DNA of 6,889 nucleotides from an uncultured Beijerinckiaceae bacterium (lineage in GTDB: Bacteria > Pseudomonadota > Alphaproteobacteria > Rhizobiales > Beijerinckiaceae). Of the stretch, positions 1 to 4,442 are shown piece by piece. The stretch lies in contig CALMGA010000449.1 of assembly GCA_937863205.1 (NCBI GenBank), forward strand, positions 1 to 6,889, written 5' to 3'. The notes under the pieces are model-generated. The model did no database searches. It saw nothing but the letters and a program-made list of their open reading frames with translations, and was not told the origin of the DNA. The first letter of the stretch is position 1, and the number at the start of each line of letters is the position of its first letter. Made by a program: the position numbers and the translations under genes.

Positions 1-36
1 AGCGCGGCCAGCCCCCGCCGGGATCGGCCGGCGCGA

Positions 37-543
37 TCACGCCTCGCCGCGCGTCTCGATCATCGCCGTTTCCAGCGCTTCCGGGCCGGTCTTGCCGGCC
101 CACACCACGAACTGGAAGGCCTGGGAGTATCGTTCGCAGGCCATCACCGCCGTGGTCAGCACGGATTCGCACTGCCGGCCGTTCAACTCCGCGCCGCCGG
201 TCAGCAGCATGGCGTGACGGAACATGATGACGCCGTCTGAGGGCCAGATGTCGAAATGCCCGACCCACATCTGCTCGTTGACCAGCGTCACCAGCGACAG
301 CACGTCGGCCTTGCGCGCTTGCGGCACCTTGAGGTCGAAGGCGCAGGCGACGTGCAGCGCCTCCATGTCGCCGAGCCAGGTGAAGGCGACCGAATAGTCA
401 GTCCAGCCGCCGGCGACCGAGATCGAGATCTCGTCCTCGTCGTCCCGGTCGAACGACCAGTCGTTGGTGGCGGCGAGGCGCTCGATGGCATCGACCGGGT
501 TCTCGGTGCGGGTCACGTCGGCTTCGATGGGCGAGAGCGACAT
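37..543 (-). CDS. YbjN domain-containing protein
   Basis: Small acidic cytoplasmic protein of 168 residues, recognised as a YbjN-family member (Pfam 'YbjN', loosely described as a sensory transduction regulator; exact biochemical role unknown). Visible family features are the N-terminal W-S-F-D-R-D-D-E-D-E-I stretch (about residues 29-39), the alternating beta strands around G-G-W-T-D-Y-S-V-A-F (45-54), a central L-V-N-E-Q-M-W-V-G-H-F segment (about 87-97) and a C-terminal helix with A-C-E-R-Y-S-Q-A-F-Q. There is no signal peptide or membrane segment. The ATG start is supported by GAAGG at 551-555 with a 7-nt spacer. In many alphaproteobacteria this gene is followed by proC (pyrroline-5-carboxylate reductase); only 36 nt of downstream sequence are present, so that cannot be tested here. 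The gene sits alone behind a long leader with many dyads (544-893), which suggests its own regulated promoter. Family assignment is fairly sure; function is not. Confidence 0.88.
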   Translation of the reverse strand: MSLSPIEADVTRTENPVDAIERLAATNDWSFDRDDEDEISISVAGGWTDYSVAFTWLGDMEALHVACAFDLKVPQARKADVLSLVTLVNEQMWVGHFDIWPSDGVIMFRHAMLLTGGAELNGRQCESVLTTAVMACERYSQAFQFVVWAGKTGPEALETAMIETRGEA

Positions 544-550
544 TCAAAGG

Positions 551-555
551 CCTTC
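551..555 (-). promoter_or_regulatory. Ribosome binding site of the YbjN gene
   Basis: GAAGG on the minus strand, 7 nt before the ATG at 543-541. It fixes the start of the YbjN gene. It overlaps the 8-bp palindrome AAGGCCTT at 547-554. Confidence 0.6.
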
Positions 556-563
556 GGTGCGGG

Positions 564-590
564 CGCGCGGAGCGGGAAATGGCCCGCGCG
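564..590 (-). other. GC-rich leader hairpin close to the YbjN ribosome binding site
   Basis: CGCGCGG (564-570) and CCGCGCG (584-590) are exact reverse complements separated by 13 nt. Inside, GCGGG (572-576) can instead pair with CCCGC (583-587). The two pairings share bases 584-587 and so exclude each other. In the mRNA the structure ends 8 nt before the GAAGG ribosome binding site (551-555), so it could affect translation. Such stems are easily formed in high-GC DNA, so a function is only a possibility. Confidence 0.3.
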
Positions 591-667
591 GCGCCGGATG
601 GAAGAGAGCGGACGTCCAGTCGACAGGCCGTTCGTCGGAGCGGCGGGGATCGCGAGTTGGGTCGAGA

Positions 668-687
668 CGCGGGCCCGCCGGCCCGCG
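668..687 (-). other. Perfect 8-bp GC stem-loop
   Basis: CGCGGGCC (668-675) and GGCCCGCG (680-687) pair perfectly around the 4-nt loop CGCC. The stem is pure G:C and would be very stable in RNA. No run of T follows on either strand, so it is not a classical intrinsic terminator. It may be part of the YbjN leader, or a terminator-like structure for RNA entering from the cupin gene. Confidence 0.4.
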
Positions 688-767
688 CCACGCATGAATC
701 ACACTTGGATGGGCCCGATCAACCGAGGAGTCTGGCAAAGCGGGCACCGCCTCTTTCGATGCCGACA

Positions 768-789
768 GACTCGCCAATTCGGGCGAGTC
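768..789 (-). other. Perfect 8-bp inverted repeat with 6-nt loop
   Basis: GACTCGCC (768-775) and GGCGAGTC (782-789) are exact reverse complements around AATTCG. It lies 105 nt beyond the cupin stop codon in the direction of transcription. It could be a U-tract-less terminator of the hydrolase-cupin transcript, an operator, or part of the YbjN leader. The bases after it on the minus strand begin TGTCGGC, so there is no T run. Confidence 0.45.
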
Positions 790-801
790 CGTCCATCGCC
801 G

Positions 802-826
802 TCTTCGCCGTGTCCACAGGCGAAGA
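802..826 (-). other. Perfect 8-bp inverted repeat with 9-nt loop
   Basis: TCTTCGCC (802-809) and GGCGAAGA (819-826) are exact reverse complements. The 9-nt spacer itself contains TGT (811-813) and ACA (816-818), which extend the symmetry with a one-base bulge. It shares bases 823-826 with the dyad at 823-846, so the two cannot form together in RNA. If the TTGACA at 837-842 is a -35 element, the transcript would start within this repeat, which would favour an operator role over an RNA hairpin. Confidence 0.45.
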
Positions 827-846
827 TCGTTAAGCTTGTCAATCTT
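823..846 (-). promoter_or_regulatory. 24-bp dyad overlapping a TTGACA -35-like hexamer
   Basis: The sequence is symmetric about 834/835: AAGAT (823-827), 4 nt, the palindrome AAGCTT (832-837), 4 nt, ATCTT (842-846), plus one further matching pair (829/840). Nine of the twelve possible pairs match. On the minus strand bases 842-837 read TTGACA, a perfect -35 hexamer directed towards the YbjN gene. At 17 nt spacing the -10 position reads CTGTGG, which is poor. A regulated promoter with a dimeric repressor or activator site over the -35 is the simplest reading, but it is an inference. Confidence 0.4.
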
Positions 847-861
847 TGGCCAAGGCTCGGC

Positions 862-876
862 TTAACTGTTCCTTAA
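862..876 (+). promoter_or_regulatory. CtrA-like binding box (TTAA-N7-TTAA)
   Basis: TTAA at 862-865 and TTAA at 873-876 are separated by exactly 7 nt, and the second is followed by CC. This fits the full consensus of the alphaproteobacterial cell-cycle regulator CtrA (TTAA-N7-TTAAC). The two TTAAC half-sites are 11 bp apart, one helical turn, and both read on the plus strand. A third TTAA lies at 830-833. By eye these are the only TTAA tetramers in the window. The box is 18 nt past the cupin stop and 20 bp upstream of the TTGACA that faces the YbjN gene. Whether CtrA binds here is not shown. Confidence 0.5.
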
Positions 877-893
877 CCACCGCGGGCGCCGCT

Positions 894-1433
894 TTACACC
901 TTGCGAACGAGCGGCTGCGAGGGATCGACCGGATGCAGGGTGATCGGTCCGATGCCGCAGATGGCGATCACGGCCGGTTCGCTGCCGTCGGCCCGCACGC
1001 CGTCATAGTGCGTGGTGCGGGCGATCCGGCGCACGAAGCTGCCGGTTGGGGCGGCGACGGTCGCGGATGGGTCGAAAAGGTCGCCGCTCGTCACCCACCA
1101 CGTACCCGACACCACCACGCAGAGCCGGTCGGTCTCGTACCAGTGCGGGGCGCTCATGTAGCCGGGATACCACTTGGTCAGGTTGTAGTAGAGGCCCCGC
1201 TTCGACGAGGATGAGAACAGTTCCGCGCTTTCGACGCTGCGCGGCGGCCCGTCGAGGTGCGGCTTGAAGTCGATCTTGCCAGAGGGCACGACGATCGTCT
1301 TGGCCGGATCGGGCGCGGCCAGCGCGGCGCCGGCGAGGATCTGCGGCAGCGCGGTCAGCAGCGGCGCGAGGGCGAGAAGATGCCGGCGGTCGACGTCGTC
1401 GGGGCCGGTCTCGTGGTCGAAGGAAGATACCAT
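894..1433 (-). CDS. Exported cupin-domain protein with reduced metal site
   Basis: Single-domain cupin of 179 residues. The N-terminus carries D-R-R-H-L-L (15-20) followed by a hydrophobic stretch to about residue 40 with a possible A-L-A cleavage site, a twin-arginine (Tat)-like leader, so the protein is probably periplasmic. Cupin motif 1 keeps the spacing G91-X5-H97-X-Y99-X3-R103-X6-G110, but the usual second His is Tyr and the Glu position is Arg. In motif 2, G131 and H142 are kept. Only two His of the usual ligand set remain, so metal binding or catalysis may be altered. The ATG is well supported: AGGAG at 1443-1447, 9 nt upstream. The same frame stays open to 2237 inside the hydrolase gene, but that part is a shadow. 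It starts 44 nt after the hydrolase stop and is probably its operon partner. Cupin fold fairly sure, reaction unknown. Confidence 0.82.
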   Translation of the reverse strand: MVSSFDHETGPDDVDRRHLLALAPLLTALPQILAGAALAAPDPAKTIVVPSGKIDFKPHLDGPPRSVESAELFSSSSKRGLYYNLTKWYPGYMSAPHWYETDRLCVVVSGTWWVTSGDLFDPSATVAAPTGSFVRRIARTTHYDGVRADGSEPAVIAICGIGPITLHPVDPSQPLVRKV

Positions 1434-1442
1434 CAGCCTTTT

Positions 1443-1447
1443 CTCCT
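1443..1447 (-). promoter_or_regulatory. Ribosome binding site of the cupin gene
   Basis: AGGAG on the minus strand within GAAGGAGAA, 9 nt before the ATG at 1433-1431. It decides the start codon against the much longer open frame that continues upstream without a stop. Confidence 0.7.
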
Positions 1448-1477
1448 TCGCGCCCTCGACGCGGATCGCCGGCCGCT

Positions 1478-2545
1478 TCAGGATTTCGGCGTGGCCAGGA
1501 AGTCGAGCGCCGCCTTGCGGAACACGTCGGGCGCTTCGAGGTGCGGCACGTGGCCGACGCCAGGAACCTGAAGCAGGCTGCCCCTTCGCAGCGCCCTCAC
1601 CGCCTCGGCGGCGGCGGCCGGGAGGCTCGGCATCCGCGAGGCGGCGTCGGGAGCGGCGTAGTGCCGGAGCGGCGCCGACTGGTCCTTTTCCCCAACGATC
1701 ATCAGCGTCGGCGCCTTGATGTCGTCGATCTGGTCGCGGACCGGCTCGCGGTAGATCATCTGGTAAGTGAGCGCCGACGCCCTGCAGAAGCGCTCGTATT
1801 CGCCGCTCAGCGCGATCCGCATGCGCCATTCCACGAAGGGCTCCATGTCGGCGGCCGGCAGCACGGGGAAGAAGCTGCGGAGAAAGGCGCGGGTGCTCGT
1901 CAGGGTGCGCCGGCGCTCGGCCGCGACCAGCGTGTCGAGCGACTGCGCGGGCACGAAGCGGTGGTAGTCGATCAGGCCGATCGGGTCTTCCAGGATCAGG
2001 TGCTCGATCTTCTCGGCGTAGGCGGCGGCGAGGCGCACGGCGAGCAGGCCGCCGGTGGAATGGCCGATCAGGGCGAAGCGGTTGATCTGCTGGGCGGCGA
2101 GCAGGTTGACCGTCAGCTCGGCCAGCATGTCGAGGGAATAGGCGAGGTCGGGCTTGGCCGATTTGTGGAAGCCGATCTGGTCGGGCACGATCACCCGGTA
2201 GCCGGCGCCGCTGAGGTCGCGGATCGGACCGGCCCAATACGAGGAATCGAAGTTCTTGGCGTGCATCAGCACGACGGTGCGGTTGCGCGCCGGGCCGGTG
2301 GGGGCAACGTCCATGTAGGCCATGCGCAGCGCCTGCCCGGCGGCGCTGCAGTTGTACCAGCGCACGGGCGCTGGGTAGGGCCAGCCTTCCAGCCCGATGC
2401 CGAGCGGTTCGTCGTAGCGCTCGGGGAGCAATGCCGCGGCGGCTGGCGGCGCGGCAGCCGGGCGGTCGGCCTGCGCCGTCCCGGGCAGGGCGATGCCGCC
2501 CGCGAGAGCGGCCAGCGGGGCAAAGCTCGCCCTGCGCGTCAGCAC
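1478..2545 (-). CDS. Exported alpha/beta-fold hydrolase
   Basis: Alpha/beta hydrolase of 355 residues from the GTG at 2545. The start L-T-R-R-A-S-F with a hydrophobic run ending A-Q-A (about residue 26) is a Tat- or Sec-type signal peptide, so the enzyme probably works in the periplasm. An Ala/Pro-rich linker (about 27-41) precedes the catalytic domain. The nucleophile elbow G-H-S-T-G-G gives Ser163, G-E-K-D gives Asp288 and V-G-H-V-P-H gives His332: a complete triad in canonical order. M-H-A-K-N near residue 95 is the expected oxyanion region. The start is chosen because GGAGG (2553-2557) is 7 nt from this GTG; a TTG at 2551 would add two residues but sits 1 nt from the same site. Esterase, lactonase or dehalogenase-like activity cannot be told apart from sequence. 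The cupin gene follows at 44 nt. Triad and fold are sure, substrate unknown. Confidence 0.9.
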   Translation of the reverse strand: MLTRRASFAPLAALAGGIALPGTAQADRPAAAPPAAAALLPERYDEPLGIGLEGWPYPAPVRWYNCSAAGQALRMAYMDVAPTGPARNRTVVLMHAKNFDSSYWAGPIRDLSGAGYRVIVPDQIGFHKSAKPDLAYSLDMLAELTVNLLAAQQINRFALIGHSTGGLLAVRLAAAYAEKIEHLILEDPIGLIDYHRFVPAQSLDTLVAAERRRTLTSTRAFLRSFFPVLPAADMEPFVEWRMRIALSGEYERFCRASALTYQMIYREPVRDQIDDIKAPTLMIVGEKDQSAPLRHYAAPDAASRMPSLPAAAAEAVRALRRGSLLQVPGVGHVPHLEAPDVFRKAALDFLATPKS

Positions 2546-2552
2546 GGCCAAC

Positions 2553-2557
2553 CCTCC
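2553..2557 (-). promoter_or_regulatory. Ribosome binding site of the hydrolase gene
   Basis: GGAGG on the minus strand. It is 7 nt from the GTG at 2545, normal spacing, but only 1 nt from the TTG at 2551, too close. This favours the GTG as the true start. Confidence 0.65.
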
Positions 2558-2627
2558 GCGCGGCGGGGCGAGCGGGCGGGATGTCGTTGGAACGGGCCGG
2601 CGACGCCGGCTTGCGCGCTCACACCGA

Positions 2628-2647
2628 GCATGAAAAACCGGTCATGC
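2628..2647. repeat. Inverted repeat GCATGA-N8-TCATGC upstream of the hydrolase gene
   Basis: GCATGA (2628-2633) and TCATGC (2642-2647) are exact reverse complements with an 8-nt spacer, about 80 bp upstream of the hydrolase start. A second, shorter one with the same spacer length lies at 2684-2701 (CCGAT-N8-ATCGG). The dimensions would suit a dimeric regulator. No convincing -10/-35 pair was found in 2552-2739: TTGACC at 2700-2705 has no matching -10. Chance is possible. Confidence 0.3.
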
Positions 2648-2739
2648 GGAAAAGATCCTCGGGAAGATGCGCCAAGGCGAGACCCGATGCGGATGGATCG
2701 GTCAAGCGCGATGGTGGGAACGGCGGCATCGAGTCCCGC

Positions 2740-4362
2740 TCAGCTCCGCAGGCCGGGGGCTTCCTGCCCCGTTCGCGCGACGTATTCGGTGTAGCCGCCG
2801 CCGTACTGCTGAATGCCGTCGGGCGTCAATTCGAGCACGCGATTGGACAAAGCGGCGAGGAAGTGCCGGTCGTGGGACACGAACAGCATCGTCCCCTCGA
2901 ACTGCGACAGCGCCTTGATCAGCATCTCCTTGGTGGCGATGTCGAGGTGGTTGGTCGGCTCGTCGAGGACGAGGAAGTTCGGCGGGTCGAACAGCATCTT
3001 GGCCATCACCAGCCTCGCCTTCTCGCCGCCCGACAGGACGCGGCAGCGCTTTTCCACGTCGTCGCCGGAAAAGCCGAAGCAGCCGGCCAGCGCGCGCAGC
3101 GAGCCCTGTCCGGCCTGCGGGAAGGCCGCCTCCAGGTCGGCGAAGATCGTCGCCTCGCCGTCGAGCAGGTCCATCGAGTGCTGGGCGAAGTAGCCGAGCT
3201 TGACGCTGCCGCCGAGCGACACCGTGCCGGCGTCGGGCGCGGCCGCCTGCGTGACCAGCTTCAGCAGCGTCGACTTGCCGGCGCCGTTGATGCCCATCAC
3301 GCACCAGCGCTCGCGCCGGCGCACGGCGAAGTCGAGGCCGGCGTAGATCGCGCGGCTGCCATACCGCTTGTGCACGTTCTTGAGGGCGACGACGTCCTCG
3401 CCCGAGCGTGGCGCCGCGGGGAAGTCGAAGGCCACGCTCGACCGCCGCCGCGGCGGCTCGACCCGCTCGATCTTGTCGAGCTTCTTGACCCGGCTCTGCA
3501 CCTGGGCGGCGTGCGACGCCCGCGCCTTGAAGCGCTCGATGAACTTGATCTCCTTGGCGAGCATGGCCTGCTGGCGTTCGAACTGCGCCTGCTGCTGCGT
3601 TTCCGCCAGGGCGCGCTGCGCCTCGTAGAACAGGTAGTCGCCGCCGTAGGTGGTGAGCTGGCCGCCGTCGATCTCCACCACCTTGCCGATGATGCGGTTC
3701 ATGAACTCGCGGTCGTGCGAGGTCATCAGCAGCGCGCCCTCGAACCCCTCGAGGAAGGCTTCGAGCCAGATCAGGGATTCGAGGTCGAGGTGGTTGCTCG
3801 GCTCGTCGAGCAGCATCACGTCGGGGTCCATCAGCAGGATGCGGGCGAGCGCGACCCGCATTTTCCAGCCGCCCGACAGCGCGCCGACGTCGCCGGCCAT
3901 CATCTCCTGACTGAAGCTGAGGCCGGCGAGGACCTCCTGCGCCCGGCCTTCGAGCGCGTAGCCGTCGAGGTCCTCGAAGCGGGCCTGCACCTCGCCGTAG
4001 CGCTCGATCAGCGCGTCCATCTCTTCGAGCCGGTCGGGGTCGGCGAGCGCCCCTTCCAGCGCCTTCAGCTCGGCCGCGACCGCGCTGACCGGGCCGGCGC
4101 CATCCATCACCTCGGCCAGCACGCTGCGGCCCGACATGTCGCCCACGTCCTGGCTGAAATAGCCGATCGTGACGCCCCGGTCGGTCGACACCTGGCCCTC
4201 GTCGGGCAGGTCGGCGCCGGTGATCATGCGAAACAGCGTCGTCTTGCCGGCGCCGTTGGGCCCGACGAGGCCGACCTTCTCGCCTTTCTGCAGGGCGGCC
4301 GAGGCCTCGATGAAGAGGATCTGATTGCCGTTCTGTTTGCTGATCTTGTCGAGGCGTATCAT
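2740..4362 (-). CDS. ABC-F family ATPase (duplicated ATP-binding cassette protein)
   Basis: Soluble protein of 540 residues with two ABC domains in one chain and no membrane segments, the ABC-F layout. These proteins bind at the ribosomal E site and affect translation or ribosome rescue; some give antibiotic resistance. Domain 1: Walker A G-P-N-G-A-G-K-T (34-41), signature L-S-G-G-W (162-166), Walker B ending D186-E187 with P-S-N-H-L-D, H-switch S-H-D-R (215-218). A charged helical linker (about 245-305) is typical of the P-site tRNA interaction motif. Domain 2: Walker A G-I-N-G-A-G-K-S (357-364), L-S-G-G-E (443-447), Walker B ending D467-E468, S-H-D-R (496-499). All catalytic motifs are intact. 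It resembles a conserved housekeeping ABC-F of Hyphomicrobiales, including the tail G-Q-E-A-P-G-L-R-S, so a resistance role is unlikely. The ATG at 4362 starts exactly at the first beta strand; only a weak ribosome binding site is visible. It stands 80 nt from the upstream gene and 194 nt from the downstream one. Confidence 0.95.
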   Translation of the reverse strand: MIRLDKISKQNGNQILFIEASAALQKGEKVGLVGPNGAGKTTLFRMITGADLPDEGQVSTDRGVTIGYFSQDVGDMSGRSVLAEVMDGAGPVSAVAAELKALEGALADPDRLEEMDALIERYGEVQARFEDLDGYALEGRAQEVLAGLSFSQEMMAGDVGALSGGWKMRVALARILLMDPDVMLLDEPSNHLDLESLIWLEAFLEGFEGALLMTSHDREFMNRIIGKVVEIDGGQLTTYGGDYLFYEAQRALAETQQQAQFERQQAMLAKEIKFIERFKARASHAAQVQSRVKKLDKIERVEPPRRRSSVAFDFPAAPRSGEDVVALKNVHKRYGSRAIYAGLDFAVRRRERWCVMGINGAGKSTLLKLVTQAAAPDAGTVSLGGSVKLGYFAQHSMDLLDGEATIFADLEAAFPQAGQGSLRALAGCFGFSGDDVEKRCRVLSGGEKARLVMAKMLFDPPNFLVLDEPTNHLDIATKEMLIKALSQFEGTMLFVSHDRHFLAALSNRVLELTPDGIQQYGGGYTEYVARTGQEAPGLRS

Positions 4363-4412
4363 GCGTCCGTCGGAATGGAGTGGATGCTGCGCCCATACGC
4401 CAAGGCGCGTCC

Positions 4413-4440
4413 GACCGGAAGGGGCAAGCCGCCTCCGGTC
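4413..4440 (-). repeat. Inverted repeat between the polymerase-like gene and the ABC-F gene
   Basis: GACCGGA (4413-4419) and TCCGGTC (4434-4440) are exact reverse complements with a 14-nt spacer. The repeat begins 2 nt after the stop codon of the membrane protein gene, where a terminator would be expected. No T run follows on the minus strand, so it is only a candidate transcript-end or mRNA-protecting hairpin. Confidence 0.35.
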
Positions 4441-4442
4441 CC

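Larger units (their letters stand above)
544..893. other. 350-nt intergenic region, rich in inverted repeats, upstream of the YbjN gene
   Basis: No convincing gene lies here; short open frames exist but have neither a ribosome binding site nor recognisable protein features. The half nearest the cupin gene (about 815-880) is clearly richer in A+T than the rest of the window. The region holds a TTAA-N7-TTAA box, a 24-bp dyad containing TTGACA, perfect inverted repeats at 768-789 and 802-826, a GC hairpin at 668-687 and a leader hairpin at 564-590, each listed separately. It probably contains both the 3' end of the hydrolase-cupin transcript and the promoter and leader of the YbjN gene. Confidence 0.75.

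Noticed and set aside
1..40. Possible start of a downstream gene (GTG at 40-38 overlapping the YbjN stop), where proC is often found
   Set aside because: Only 13 codons are visible, the ribosome binding site would be 1 nt away, and the residues do not look like a ProC start. There is too little sequence to call.
544..777. 77-codon minus-strand open frame ending directly before the YbjN ATG
   Set aside because: No ribosome binding site, no recognisable domain, and a composition like non-coding shadow frames. The region is better explained as leader and regulatory sequence.
1434..2237. Possible N-terminal extension of the cupin to 447 residues
   Set aside because: The extension overlaps the hydrolase in another frame and is R/P/A-rich shadow sequence. 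The ATG at 1433 has a good ribosome binding site and starts a signal peptide.
2596..2610. GCCGGC-GAC-GCCGGC stem as terminator of the ABC-F gene
   Set aside because: The 6-bp arms are self-palindromic GCCGGC, which is common in high-GC DNA. The loop is 3 nt and no T run follows on the minus strand.
2740..4362. ABC-F as an antibiotic-resistance determinant
   Set aside because: It resembles a conserved chromosomal ABC-F of Hyphomicrobiales, and there is no mobile element or resistance gene nearby.
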